Positions 34,889 through 44,253 are shown, counted from the stretch's first letter. The stretch: 64,000 nt of DNA from Anabaena sp051781005 (GCF_051781005.1 NZ_JBPWOA010000023.1:62001-126000), one strand, 5' to 3'. Made by a program: numbers and translations. Notes: generated from the letters alone by a model not told the origin.

Positions 34889-36484
34889 ATGAGGCAGTTC
34901 GGAAAAAGTCACTTGTTATGGGATGAAAAGCGTGTGATTGAGGCAGAAGTTCATATATCACTACATAACTTCCTGCGATCGCAGGCAGGGTTCCCTTCCT
35001 GGCCCCATCACTTAACGATGGCACGGTTGGTGGCACGCGCTTTGCGTTTGGGACGTAGTGCCTTAATTCAAGTAGGGGCAGTTTGTGGTTATCAAGGGCG
35101 ATATCGCACTAGTTTTATCGCTTCTGCCTTGATGTGGCCTGGCCCTGTAATTATTGTGGCCCCGGAAACTGTGCAGCAACGTTTGCTGAAAATAGAAATT
35201 CCCCGGTTACAGCAATGGTTATCAGCTAATAAACCGATTAGAACAGGTGATGCTTGGCCTGGTTTTGATTTCCAAGGTTTGTTATTGACTTCACCTGAAG
35301 CTTGGTTAAAAGCGCAGTTGACCAGCACTAATCAATTTCCCCCCAATATTCCCACAATTATTGATGGAGTTGACGATTTAGAAGATTGGGTGCGTGATCA
35401 GCTAACTCACAATATTCAATCCCATGATTGGGATCAACTGATGCTGGCTTGTCCCCACCATGTGGAAGTAATTCGGGAAGCGAGGGTACAACTGACACAT
35501 GAACTATTTCAGCATCCAGAAAATCCCTATGAATGTTATCTAATTTCCCAGCCTGAAAGGGAAATTTTACAAGGTCTATTTTTGGCCTTAGATAAAAAAG
35601 ATAGTCTCCCAGATGTTTGGAAAATTTTCTGGCAGCAATTCCAAAACCTTGAGGATAATCCTTCCTATCCTGCTCTCTTTTGGTCTACTATTAACCGTCG
35701 TCAAGGGTTATTTTCTTTACACTATGCACCAATTGAATTAGACAAAACCCTGGCTCCAATTTGGCAACGCCAACCTGTGGTATTAGTTGGTAGCGCCTTA
35801 GAACCAGATACTGAGGCTCCCCTATTCCGTCAGCGTTTGGGGTTGGATGATGTAACTTGTTTGAAGTTTTCTGCTGATAGTCAAGGGGATGCAATTCAAC
35901 TTTATGTACCCTATAAGTTGCCTCTACCGAATACACCGGAATTTCAAGCAGCTTTTATTCATAAAGTCCGCACTCTGGTTTGTTTGAGTGCTACTGCACC
36001 AGGGATGATGGTGGTGTTAGTGGGTGATGTGCCACTCAAAGCAAGAGTGGGAGCAATTTTGGCTTCGGAGTTTGGTTCACGGGTGCAAGTGGAAAAAACT
36101 TGTTTGGATGAAAATGGGATTTTGGTGACAGGTTGGGAATATTGGCGATCGCATCAAGGTGTTTTACCAGCACCCCGATTGTTGGTAATTGCTACTTTAC
36201 CTTTACCATCTTTAGAAAATCCTTTGGTGGCTGGCAGGGTAGCTCATTACAAGCGATCGCACCAAGATTGGTTTCGGTTATACTTATTGCCCACTGCTTT
36301 GAATGAATTGCAAAGAGCGATCGCACCCGTGCGCGAAAATCAAGGTATCGTGGCTTTACTAGATAGTCGTGTCGTTAACCGCAGTTACGGATCTCAAGTC
36401 CTCACCGCCCTCAGCCCTCTAGCACGCTTGAACTATCTTGATCCCAGCTTGTTTTCTGCACCTGATCAGGAAAATTCTGCTTAG
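34889..36484 (+). CDS. DinG/XPD-like helicase homologue with degenerate P-loop
   Basis: Protein of 531 residues from ATG 34889 (MRQFGKSHLLWDEKRVIEAE). The C-terminal part follows the DinG pattern: WEYWRSHQGVLPAPRLLVIA (a motif V-like segment), TLPLPSLENPLVAGRVAHYK, LYLLPTALNELQRAIAPVRE and GIVALLDSRVVNRSYGSQVL (motif VI-like). The N-terminal ATPase site is worn: the Walker A position reads VCGYQGRYRTSFIAS instead of GxxGxGKT, and the DEAH position reads IIDGVDDLEDW. I see no four-cysteine iron-sulfur cluster. It is probably a conserved cyanobacterial helicase relative that has lost ATPase chemistry. The upstream 140 bases carry heptamer repeats. Confidence 0.65.
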   Translation: MRQFGKSHLLWDEKRVIEAEVHISLHNFLRSQAGFPSWPHHLTMARLVARALRLGRSALIQVGAVCGYQGRYRTSFIASALMWPGPVIIVAPETVQQRLLKIEIPRLQQWLSANKPIRTGDAWPGFDFQGLLLTSPEAWLKAQLTSTNQFPPNIPTIIDGVDDLEDWVRDQLTHNIQSHDWDQLMLACPHHVEVIREARVQLTHELFQHPENPYECYLISQPEREILQGLFLALDKKDSLPDVWKIFWQQFQNLEDNPSYPALFWSTINRRQGLFSLHYAPIELDKTLAPIWQRQPVVLVGSALEPDTEAPLFRQRLGLDDVTCLKFSADSQGDAIQLYVPYKLPLPNTPEFQAAFIHKVRTLVCLSATAPGMMVVLVGDVPLKARVGAILASEFGSRVQVEKTCLDENGILVTGWEYWRSHQGVLPAPRLLVIATLPLPSLENPLVAGRVAHYKRSHQDWFRLYLLPTALNELQRAIAPVRENQGIVALLDSRVVNRSYGSQVLTALSPLARLNYLDPSLFSAPDQENSA

Positions 36485-36624
36485 GGGGAAATAAATTTTT
36501 CACATCAGATTTAGGATTGCTATATCATCAATTTATGTTGAGATGTAAAACCTCATCTCTCCACAAAAGCCATGATTCCTGCGAACATATACTAAGAATC
36601 TAAGTTGAATTTAGAATTACTATT

Positions 36625-36840
36625 ATGGGTGAAGCAAAACGTCGTAAAACCACACTGGGAGAAGAATACGGTCAAGATACTCGCATTCTACCGTGGGTTC
36701 CCATCACTAAATCTCAAGCAGAACAATTTGTAAATTTGACTACTCGCGGTGCGTGGATAGGCATTTTTCTGATGGTTGCAGCCTGGATCACCATCCGGTT
36801 TATCGGCCCCGCTTTTGGTTGGTGGCAAGTAGTTTTTTGA
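36625..36840 (+). CDS. DUF2839 small membrane protein
   Basis: A 71-residue protein beginning MGEAKRRKTTLGEEYGQ, with one or two hydrophobic segments (AWIGIFLMVAAWITIRFIGP, then AFGWWQVVF). The MGEAKRRK start and the length match the cyanobacterial DUF2839 family, whose function is not known. It is preceded by a 140-base leader and is monocistronic. Confidence 0.82.
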   Translation: MGEAKRRKTTLGEEYGQDTRILPWVPITKSQAEQFVNLTTRGAWIGIFLMVAAWITIRFIGPAFGWWQVVF

Positions 36841-37853
36841 TATAGTCCTCATCAGTTCAGAGAAATGGGAAAATGGATAGATTCCTTGGCAATTTCCCTC
36901 GTCTCTGAACTCTGAATATCTATAACTCTTGCCAGAGTCACCAAATTGTATGAGCTAATACAATTAATCTAAATAGGCTTTTCTGATCTTAAGACATTCG
37001 GTAGATTGGATATGTTTACCACCGTAAAGCCTACACTGAAGTTTCTGTTAAGATTTTCAACAAACCAGTGAGCGCGATCGCTCTAGAGAGAGATGATAAT
37101 CAGGGTCTTGACTCTACTGTTTCTGACTCAAAATTAAAATGCATCTATCCCATCCAGGGTTTTTTGCATAACCTTCAACAGATCCAAACTATTGCCTAAA
37201 TGGCGACAACAGTGTTCTAAATTTAGCTATCGTCAGTGTGAAGTCTGTAGATTTTACGTTTTCCGGATTGATAAATCAGCATCAAACCCAGAGTTTTTTA
37301 CCTCAATCCTGTAGTCAATCCTCTGTCTCAAATCTCCAAATCTCTGATTTAAAAGGTAAATTCAACATATCTCTAAGAAGCAACCCAAGCATAACTTACA
37401 CTTATCACAGCCATAAATCTGGATAAGACCCATAATAAATTCATTAAAATAGAGAAGACAAGAACAAAGACGAAAAGTGGCGATAGAGTAAATAAATACC
37501 CCTAATTCGGCTATATACTGTCTACAGAAGTGTAATTTACGACTTTTAGCTAGTTGACTAGCACCAGATTTGAGTTAGGCTAAAAGCTGATTTATGGAAA
37601 CACAAAGTCAAGTTGACCTAAACATCTAAAGACAATGTTAATTTTAGTAGTCCTATCGGAGATATATATCTTGCAAATTGAATAGTTTGATACGACATCC
37701 ACAATCGTTATCTACTACCCTAAGCAAGATAGCCAATTACAGAATGAACTTTCTTTTGGGAATTGTAATGAATAGTTTACAATACCAAAGAATGGGAAAA
37801 TCTAAAGAAAATATAAAAGTGACACAAATTACAGTGGTGTCTGGAGGAAAAAA
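36841..37853. other. One-kilobase gene-free region
   Basis: I see no convincing gene here. Short open frames (e.g. 37238-37426, 37678-37863) have no protein-like pattern or ribosome site. It contains one HIP1 site (near 37075) and the leader of the DUF1815-like gene, including GGAGG at about 37840-37846. A small RNA could lie here, but nothing proves it. Confidence 0.4.
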
Positions 37854-38198
37854 GTGTTTTTGAGACTGGCACATCAACATAGACAATTTGTCCAAGACTT
37901 GGTAATGAACCTGCAAGCCTTGGCAATAGTACTAGAACGGAGCGGCTATCCTGCTTCCTGCTATACTTGTGGCGACCAAATGAACAGCGCGTCGTTTATG
38001 GTTAGCTTAGGAGACAACCACCTAATTCGCTTTCTAGTATCAGATTACGGAATTACTTGGACTGAAATGCGAGATGACCGCGAATTAATGAAATTAGAAG
38101 GTGCTGAAGCAATTAGCCAATTACAGGAATTAGCTAATCTTATCAAGCAATCTATCCCAACTTCTACAGGTCATAAAACCCTTGCTAAGAAGTGCTAA
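37854..38198 (+). CDS. DUF1815-like conserved cyanobacterial protein
   Basis: Protein of 114 residues starting with GTG at 37854, fixed by TGGAGG with suitable spacing. The sequence MFLRLAHQHRQFVQDLVMNL...SGYPASCYTCGDQMNSASFM...LIRFLVSDYGITWTEMRDDR looks highly conserved in style and matches my memory of DUF1815, a cyanobacteria-specific family. A CxxC pair (CYTC) may bind metal or be redox-active. It is soluble and has no near neighbour. The role is unknown. Confidence 0.72.
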   Translation: MFLRLAHQHRQFVQDLVMNLQALAIVLERSGYPASCYTCGDQMNSASFMVSLGDNHLIRFLVSDYGITWTEMRDDRELMKLEGAEAISQLQELANLIKQSIPTSTGHKTLAKKC

Positions 38199-38401
38199 GT
38201 TGCCCAAGATGATCCTAAATATGGCCTTGCTTTTCGGTAACTGGGAAAACGGTAATAGCGAGTTGGTTTTTTTTGAACGCCTATTACCTATTCACCATTA
38301 CCGTCAATAGACCTTATTTTTACAGTTTTATCAAGTATTTTTCAGCATCTGTTAAAATCTGATGGGTAAGACTTCAAACCTTTACTCAAAAGATTTCTAA
38401 G

Positions 38402-38899
38402 ATGACCGAAGAAAAACCAAACCAACCACAACTACCACCAACTAGCGCCATTGACAGGCTGACGAAAGCTGAATTTGATAACTGGTTTGAATATCCTGTC
38501 AGAGTACAACCTCACCACACCGATTACGCAGGCATAGTTTGGCATGGTAATTACTTAACATGGATGGAAGAAGCGCGAGTAGAATGTTTGCGCTCCATAG
38601 GTATCGAATTTGCTGATTTAGTAGCTCTGGGTTGTGACTTGCCAGTTGTAGAATTGTCAATTCGCTATCATCAATCACTTCAATTAGGTATGATGGCGCT
38701 GTTAAAAACCCGTATGGCTGAAGTAACTGGTGTTCGCATGAACTGGGATTATAGAATTGTTTCAACTGATGAGCAACAATTATATGTTACTGCCCAGGTG
38801 ACGCTAGTTGCATTAGATCGTCAAAAAGGTAAGATTATGCGTCAGCTACCTCCCGCATTCAAAAATGCTTTAGCTAAAATTTCCACATCCTATAAGTAA
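38402..38899 (+). CDS. Hotdog-fold acyl-CoA thioesterase (4HBT/YbgC-like)
   Basis: Protein of 165 residues with the 4-hydroxybenzoyl-CoA thioesterase signature VRVQPHHTDYAGIVWHGNYL, followed by TWMEEARVECLRSIGI. The catalytic Asp is in HTDYAG (about residue 40). The central hotdog helix and the strands VELSIRYHQSLQLGMMALLK and LYVTAQVTLVALDR are complete. Such enzymes hydrolyse acyl-CoA; in cyanobacteria a related enzyme cleaves 1,4-dihydroxy-2-naphthoyl-CoA for phylloquinone. The substrate cannot be decided here. The start at ATG 38402 precedes a disordered 20-residue leader. Confidence 0.85.
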   Translation: MTEEKPNQPQLPPTSAIDRLTKAEFDNWFEYPVRVQPHHTDYAGIVWHGNYLTWMEEARVECLRSIGIEFADLVALGCDLPVVELSIRYHQSLQLGMMALLKTRMAEVTGVRMNWDYRIVSTDEQQLYVTAQVTLVALDRQKGKIMRQLPPAFKNALAKISTSYK

Positions 38900-38972
38900 A
38901 GTAATCAATTAAAAATTAAAAATCCATTCTTCTAAACAGGTATTAGAGGATGTTTGAGAATTCTCTGAAAGA

Positions 38973-39152
38973 TATAATTTGTCATTCTCACCAGAACCCT
39001 TCACTTTGTTCAAGGGTAAACTGCGTGGAGGGAAGAATCTCTAATTTTCGTCAAGTTATAAAATGCTTCATTATGCGAAGGTATAATTTGTCATTCTGAC
39101 CGGAACACAGTGGAGGGAAGAATCTCTTTCATCAAGTTATAAAATGCTTCAT
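38973..39152. repeat. Two imperfect direct copies of a dispersed repeat
   Basis: The order TATAATTTGTCATTCT, GTGGAGGGAAGAATCTCT, TCAAGTTATAAAATGCTTCA occurs twice: at 38973, 39025 and 39051, and again at 39082, 39110 and 39132. Unit lengths differ by internal deletions (offsets 109, 85 and 81). The GTCATTCT...GGAGGGAAGAATCTC core is a common bacterial dispersed repeat. No gene is present. Confidence 0.75.
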
Positions 39153-39199
39153 GCGGGAAGCAAGCCACAACATGACATTTTATACTTTTTAACATCCTC

Positions 39200-39397
39200 T
39201 CAATTACGTACAGAAGTTTGGGAAATATTTTGCATAAAATCAGATATTTTAGACAAAATATCTTGGGGTGTAATTCCAAAACCAAAGTATAATAAAACCA
39301 CTATCGCTGCAAACGTAACAGCAGTTTTGATAGTGGTTTTTACTAATTTCCAAAGTATAACAAATATTATCCAAGCAACTAATAAAGTAATGATCAT
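39200..39397 (-). CDS. Small membrane protein
   Basis: A 65-residue protein with two adjacent hydrophobic segments (MIITLLVAWIIFVILWKLVK and TAVTFAAIVVLLYFGFGI) and a polar tail (TPQDILSKISDFMQNISQTS). The overlapping frame on the other strand lacks protein-like composition. It is a plausible small integral membrane protein of unknown role, divergent from the ATPase gene at 39531. Confidence 0.6.
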   Translation of the reverse strand: MIITLLVAWIIFVILWKLVKTTIKTAVTFAAIVVLLYFGFGITPQDILSKISDFMQNISQTSVRN

Positions 39398-39530
39398 AAT
39401 ATTACATCCTTGAAAACCAATACTGCTAAATTAAGCTATTTATTATAGTCGAAAATGTTTAAATAATGTAGTTGATTCATGAAAATTTCATTAAAATTTT
39501 ATTTTAAGTTAAACACAAAAATCAAACTTT

Positions 39531-40673
39531 TTGAAAATTATGAAAATTATTTCACTGAGACTCAAGAATAATTTTTTAGGTTGGGATTTTGATGAAGTTG
39601 ATTTTTCATCAAATTTAACTCTTTTAGTAGGTGTTTCTGGTGCAGGTAAAACCCAAATCCTGCGTGCCATACTTGATTTGAAAAGTATTGTAAATGGAGA
39701 AGCAATAAATGGTTTGGAATGGAAAATAAAATTTTCTACTGTCAATGGTACTGACTTTATATGGGAAGGTAGTTTTGATACTATTGAAGCTGATGAAATA
39801 AGTTTTGATGATAAAAATGAAAAAGAAAAATCTTCATTATTATATGAAAAATTGACTTCAGAAAACGATATTCTAATTGAACGGACTCAAAAAGAAATTA
39901 AGTTCAGCAATCAGCCAATGCCTAAACTTTCTTCACATCAATCAATGATATATATATTGAAAGAAGACAAAGTTATAGAAAAAGTATTTAAGGCTTTAAA
40001 TAAAATAGAGTATCGAGATAATACAATAACTGAGGAAAATATTCCAAAGCTTACAATTTTTGATTTGCAGACTCTCAAAAATAAATATAACACCTCAAAA
40101 AATATAATAAATAGTAATGAGAATCTAAGAACTAAATTGTATCTAATTTATGAAAATGAGTTAGACATATTCTATAAAATTCAATCAAGATTTATTGACG
40201 TTTTTCAACAAATAGAATGTATAAAAATTGAGCCATTTGAAGAAGACTTCTTCAAAAGCTTTGCAGAATTTGTCCGTGTTCCCTTGATTTTATCTATCAA
40301 AGAGAAATATGTACCAAAATGGATTAGAGAAGATAGAATATCTTCGGGTATGTTAAAGACACTTATTCATATTAGTGAAATATATCTATCAAATCCAGAT
40401 TCTGTAATATTAATTGATGAATTTGAAAATAGTTTAGGAATCAATTGTATTGATATATTGACTGATGATTTGATTCATCAAAATAAAACATTACAATTTA
40501 TTGCTACTAGTCATCACCCTTATATTATCAATAATATTCCCTATGAATATTGGAAAATAGTTACTCGGAAAGGTGGACACATTAGCATTCGGAATGCGTC
40601 AGATTATCATTTAGGTAAATCTAAACAAGAAGCATTTCTTCAATTAACCAAAATTCTCGAAAAACAATCGTAA
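39531..40673 (+). CDS. OLD/AbiL-like ABC-type ATPase of a two-gene defence-like module
   Basis: Protein of 380 residues. Walker A is GVSGAGKT (34-41) after an ABC/SMC-like first strand (SLRLKNNFLGWDFDEVDFSS). The C-terminal half has SSGMLKTLIHISEIY (a signature-like helix), Walker B VILIDEFENSLG and the H-switch region QFIATSHHPYIINNIP. This is the AAA_21/OLD-type ATPase layout without a fused TOPRIM. The TOPRIM-like protein is the next gene, 7 bases away. Such ATPase + TOPRIM pairs (AbiL, PARIS, split OLD) are phage-defence or abortive-infection systems. The pair is AT-rich with no HIP1 site seen and lies between house-keeping genes. The start could be ATG 39531 or 39540. Confidence 0.78.
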   Translation: MKIMKIISLRLKNNFLGWDFDEVDFSSNLTLLVGVSGAGKTQILRAILDLKSIVNGEAINGLEWKIKFSTVNGTDFIWEGSFDTIEADEISFDDKNEKEKSSLLYEKLTSENDILIERTQKEIKFSNQPMPKLSSHQSMIYILKEDKVIEKVFKALNKIEYRDNTITEENIPKLTIFDLQTLKNKYNTSKNIINSNENLRTKLYLIYENELDIFYKIQSRFIDVFQQIECIKIEPFEEDFFKSFAEFVRVPLILSIKEKYVPKWIREDRISSGMLKTLIHISEIYLSNPDSVILIDEFENSLGINCIDILTDDLIHQNKTLQFIATSHHPYIINNIPYEYWKIVTRKGGHISIRNASDYHLGKSKQEAFLQLTKILEKQS

Positions 40674-40680
40674 TCGTAAT

Positions 40681-41418
40681 ATGAATTTCTATTTTGTATT
40701 TGAAGGGAAAACAGAAGCGATTGTTTATAAAAAGTGGTTATCTGTACTTCTTCCACATTTAACAGAAGTGGATAGTTTTGATGCTGTCAGTCAGAATAAC
40801 TATTATTATGAAAGTGATATGGGTGTTCCTGATTGTTATCGAGTTGCTGCTAATGCTATTCAAGAAATTAACGAAGTCACAAAATATGATTACTTGGTAC
40901 TATTCACAGACGCAGATAGGTTGACAACTTCTGAGAAAAAAGCAGAAGCATTGGATAAAATTAAACTCAATTTACAAAATAAACCTTTTCAAACTTTACC
41001 CGAAAATTGTAAACTAGAAATTATTATCCAAAAAGTTTGTATTGAAACTTGGTTTTTAGGAAATAGAAATTTCTTTGTCAGAAATCCACAAAATAATGAA
41101 CTTTTGAAGCAATACATCAAATATTTTGATGTCAGTCAAAGTAATCCCGAAAATTTATCTAGTGAGTTTGAACAAGACGAAGAAAATACAAAGGAAATTT
41201 TTGGATATAAAACCAAAGCTTTATTTCACGAAGGTTATCTGAGAGAAATTTTTAAAGAACGTAATTTATCCTATAATAAATCTAGACCAAAAGAAGTACA
41301 AGAAAAATTCTACCTTGACCAATTATTAGCCAGAATTCAAGCAAATTTAGATCACTTGCATAGTTTTCAAGAATTTATAGAGTTTTGTGCAAAAATAGAT
41401 GTCCAAGAAAATAAATAA
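40681..41418 (+). CDS. TOPRIM-like (RloB/AbiLii-type) partner protein
   Basis: Protein of 245 residues. The N-terminus FYFVFEGKTEAIVYKKWL has the TOPRIM-like first strand with a conserved Glu (residue 8). A second acidic motif LVLFTDADRL (about 72-81) gives the D-x-D pair, and IETWFLGNRNFF follows. This order is that of RloB/AbiLii-like and DUF4276-like nuclease folds. It is the downstream partner of the ATPase, from which it is separated by 7 bases, and a hairpin at 41426-41458 closes the unit. Catalytic activity on nucleic acid is inferred from the family. No third gene belongs to the module. Confidence 0.68.
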   Translation: MNFYFVFEGKTEAIVYKKWLSVLLPHLTEVDSFDAVSQNNYYYESDMGVPDCYRVAANAIQEINEVTKYDYLVLFTDADRLTTSEKKAEALDKIKLNLQNKPFQTLPENCKLEIIIQKVCIETWFLGNRNFFVRNPQNNELLKQYIKYFDVSQSNPENLSSEFEQDEENTKEIFGYKTKALFHEGYLREIFKERNLSYNKSRPKEVQEKFYLDQLLARIQANLDHLHSFQEFIEFCAKIDVQENK

Positions 41419-41425
41419 AACATAA

Positions 41426-41458
41426 TCCTACACCTCACTCAATCAGATTAATGTAGGA
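41426..41458. terminator. Hairpin ending the ATPase/TOPRIM operon and dxr
   Basis: TCCTACA (41426-41432) pairs with TGTAGGA (41452-41458), followed by CTATTTTAATTTT on the plus strand. It lies between the convergent TOPRIM-like gene and dxr, so it can serve both. Confidence 0.7.
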
Positions 41459-41470
41459 CTATTTTAATTT

Positions 41471-42667
41471 TTAGTGCAGAGAAATTATCTGGGGCTGAAT
41501 TGCTAACTTTTCAGACGCATTGATAACTTCTTGTCTAGCCCACTTATCGGCTGCTAAAATATCATCTAAAGAGGGATTTTGTTTGTTATCATGTTGATGG
41601 CGATCGCACACCCATTCGATACACTTAGGAATATCCAAAAAATGAATTTTCTCTTCTAAAAATAGTGCCACAACTTGCTCATTAGCCGCATTTAATACCG
41701 CAGGCATAGAACCACCAGCCCTGCCAGCAGCATAAGCCAACCGCATACAAGGATACTTTTGATGATCGGGTTCACGGAAAGTTAAATCACCAGATTTCAC
41801 TAAATTCAATCTTTCCCAATTCGTGTAAATTCGCTCAGGCCAAGATAAAGCATAAAGCAGAGGTAAACGCATATCTGGCCAACCGAGTTGAGCTAAAACC
41901 GAAGTATCCTGTAACTCAATCAAAGAGTGAATAATACTTTGAGGATGAATGACAATTTCGATGTTGTCATAATCTACTCCAAATAAATAATGAGCCTCAA
42001 TTACCTCCAAACCTTTATTCATCAAAGTGGCCGAGTCTACAGTGATTTTTCTCCCCATAGACCAGTTAGGATGTTTAAGAGCATCAGCAACTTTTACCTC
42101 TGCTAACTTTTCCACAGGCCAGTCTCGGAAAGCACCACCGGAAGCAGTAAGTAATATCTTTCTTAAACCATCTTTAGGAACACCTTGCAGACATTGAAAA
42201 ATAGCAGAATGCTCAGAATCGGCTGGTAATAGTTTCACACCATGTTTTTCTACTAAAGGTAAAACCACAGGAGCGCCAGCAATGAGTGTTTCTTTGTTCG
42301 CTAGGGCAATATCCTTACCCGCTTCAATAGCCGCAATTGTCGGTAATAACCCAGCACAACCAACAATACCAGTAACAACCGTTTGGGCATCACCATAGCG
42401 GGCAACTTCTATCACTCCCGCTTCACCAGCAAGTAAAATAGGTTGGGGGTTGAGGTCTTTAATTGCTTCCTTAAGTGCGGGTAATTTTTCAACGGCGGAA
42501 ATTGCAGCGATTTGGGGGCGAAATTGGCGAATTTGTGCTGCGAATAAGTCCACATTTCGCCCAGCAGCCAGTCCAACTATGCGAAACTTATCTGGGTGTT
42601 CAGAGACGATATCTAAGGTTTGAGTACCAATGGAGCCTGTAGAACCGAGGAGAGTAATAGCTTTCAC
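41471..42667 (-). CDS. dxr: 1-deoxy-D-xylulose 5-phosphate reductoisomerase
   Basis: Protein of 398 residues, normal length for DXR, the second enzyme of the MEP isoprenoid pathway (NADPH, Mn/Mg-dependent). The NADPH-binding start KAITLLGSTGSIGTQTLDIV is followed by ALANKETLIAGAPVV. The catalytic metal and substrate residues are in LLPADSEHSAIFQCLQG, and LTASGGAFRDWPVEKLA and HPNWSMGRKITVDSATLMNK follow. The C-terminal helical domain (AANEQVVALFLEEKIHFLDI) is complete. It is a stand-alone gene with the ATPase module converging on its 3' end and a glycosyltransferase gene upstream (50 bases, same strand). Confidence 0.97.
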   Translation of the reverse strand: MKAITLLGSTGSIGTQTLDIVSEHPDKFRIVGLAAGRNVDLFAAQIRQFRPQIAAISAVEKLPALKEAIKDLNPQPILLAGEAGVIEVARYGDAQTVVTGIVGCAGLLPTIAAIEAGKDIALANKETLIAGAPVVLPLVEKHGVKLLPADSEHSAIFQCLQGVPKDGLRKILLTASGGAFRDWPVEKLAEVKVADALKHPNWSMGRKITVDSATLMNKGLEVIEAHYLFGVDYDNIEIVIHPQSIIHSLIELQDTSVLAQLGWPDMRLPLLYALSWPERIYTNWERLNLVKSGDLTFREPDHQKYPCMRLAYAAGRAGGSMPAVLNAANEQVVALFLEEKIHFLDIPKCIEWVCDRHQHDNKQNPSLDDILAADKWARQEVINASEKLAIQPQIISLH

Positions 42668-42716
42668 AATTTTTTAAGAATTAACAGATAATTTTAAATA
42701 TAAATTGCTTAGGCTA

Positions 42717-44210
42717 CTAATTGCCCGATTTTTTCAGAACATAATTGATATCACGATCTATAATCTGGCTACAAGAACCTGGCCGCTTATAAACACAAGT
42801 TCCTTGCCAACATTTTTGCAAAGTATAGTTTTTATATTGAGATGGTATAGAAATATTGGCAACAATGTAATTAAAACCAGGTTTTAGCTTTTCAAAATCT
42901 GCTGCTTTATCAACTGGATATATAGGAACATCTCGATGAAAATAGGTATACCCTCCTGATAAAGCCCAATGAATACCCCAAAGACCAAGACCACACACAG
43001 TATTTTCTGTACTTAAACTTTGTAAGGCTAGTAAATTATTAGTTGTAACAGACAAGTGTGTATTTTCTAAATTAGTACCAAAAGTAGAAAAGTTCAAAGG
43101 ACTATAAATATTAAATCGGCTGATGAGAGTTATAGAAATAGAAGTCCAAAGCGCAAGACAGAGTAATATTGCGATTAATGTTTTTTTATGTGAAACCCAT
43201 CGGCGTGACAAATTTAAAACTAATTCCCCTGTACCCATTCCTGCTAATATCATTACCATTGGTAATACTGGATAAATAAAGCGATATTCTTTATGAGCTA
43301 ACAAACTATGAGACAAGATAATAATTAATACTAACCAACCCAAAATAGGAATATGGCGTAAACCTATAAGAGCAAGAATAATAATAGGTAGGGATAACCA
43401 AGACCAACTTTTAATTAAGAAAATAAAATATTCATACCAAGGAGAAACTCCATAAAGTTTACTTCTACCTTCGACGATATTTACCCAAATATTTAACCAA
43501 AAAGATTGAAAAGGATAAGACCAAGTCAAAGCATCTACAGTTCCAAAAATTAGTATGGGAGCAATGATACCTAACATCATTGGCAACCATTTTTCTCTCC
43601 AATCTTTTCTACAAATGTAGACTACAGCAAATACTATGGCTGGAATAAAATGAATTCTTAATGCTAGAGATATTCCTAATAAACATCCAGATAAAAATAG
43701 GCTATTTCTAGTTGGAGGTATTTGTTTTTGAACTCCTAAATAAACGCCAGGCAATAGGAAATGAGTAGCTACAACTTCCGTAAAAGCTTTAGGTGAAAAG
43801 TAGATAAGTTCAAACCAGATAGTACAAATAGCAGCACAAATAAAAGCTGTATTTGTTCCTCCTATTTTTTTTCCCCATAAATATGCCACTAAGATATTAC
43901 TCAGCGAAAGTAGAGACAAAAAGATATTAATTCCTATTAGATATCCAGTAGAACCTTTTCCCATCCACGCAGTCAAACGCATAATAACTGCTAAAATTCC
44001 TGGTAATACCCATGAACGAATACCATCTCTAAATTCCCAGGTGACAATACCATTACCGAAAGCTAATCTGTGTGCAGGTTCTAGGGATTGGAAAATTTCA
44101 TCTGCCCAAAATATATTGGGGAATTTTAAAGCCATGCCAACGCGCAGAGTTAATGCGATAATAATTAGGATACTTAATAATAGGTAATCTAGTGTAAATC
44201 GGCAATTCAT
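42717..44210 (-). CDS. GT22 (Alg9/PIG-B-like) membrane mannosyltransferase
   Basis: Polytopic protein of 497 residues (about ten membrane segments). The first loop carries FWADEIFQSLEPAHRLAFGN, followed by TWEFRDGIRSWVLPG. This matches the D-E catalytic loop and the WEWR-x-G-x-RS motif of GT22 enzymes, which transfer mannose from dolichyl/polyprenyl-phosphate-mannose to lipid-linked acceptors. The C-terminal soluble part (VDKAADFEKLKPGFNYIVAN) faces the periplasm or lumen. In bacteria the substrate is probably an exported lipid-linked glycan. It is the first minus-strand gene of a glycosyltransferase locus reaching to 52380. Confidence 0.78.
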   Translation of the reverse strand: MNCRFTLDYLLLSILIIIALTLRVGMALKFPNIFWADEIFQSLEPAHRLAFGNGIVTWEFRDGIRSWVLPGILAVIMRLTAWMGKGSTGYLIGINIFLSLLSLSNILVAYLWGKKIGGTNTAFICAAICTIWFELIYFSPKAFTEVVATHFLLPGVYLGVQKQIPPTRNSLFLSGCLLGISLALRIHFIPAIVFAVVYICRKDWREKWLPMMLGIIAPILIFGTVDALTWSYPFQSFWLNIWVNIVEGRSKLYGVSPWYEYFIFLIKSWSWLSLPIIILALIGLRHIPILGWLVLIIILSHSLLAHKEYRFIYPVLPMVMILAGMGTGELVLNLSRRWVSHKKTLIAILLCLALWTSISITLISRFNIYSPLNFSTFGTNLENTHLSVTTNNLLALQSLSTENTVCGLGLWGIHWALSGGYTYFHRDVPIYPVDKAADFEKLKPGFNYIVANISIPSQYKNYTLQKCWQGTCVYKRPGSCSQIIDRDINYVLKKSGN

Positions 44211-44253
44211 TTGTTATTCTAACTGGATTATATTAATAATAATCTGACGAGAT

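Noticed and set aside
37678..37863. 61-codon frame before the DUF1815-like gene
   Set aside because: It overlaps the well-supported GTG start and Shine-Dalgarno of that gene and lacks protein-like pattern.
39144..39413. Plus-strand frame opposite the small membrane protein
   Set aside because: The minus-strand frame encodes two clean membrane helices; the plus-strand frame is its shadow.
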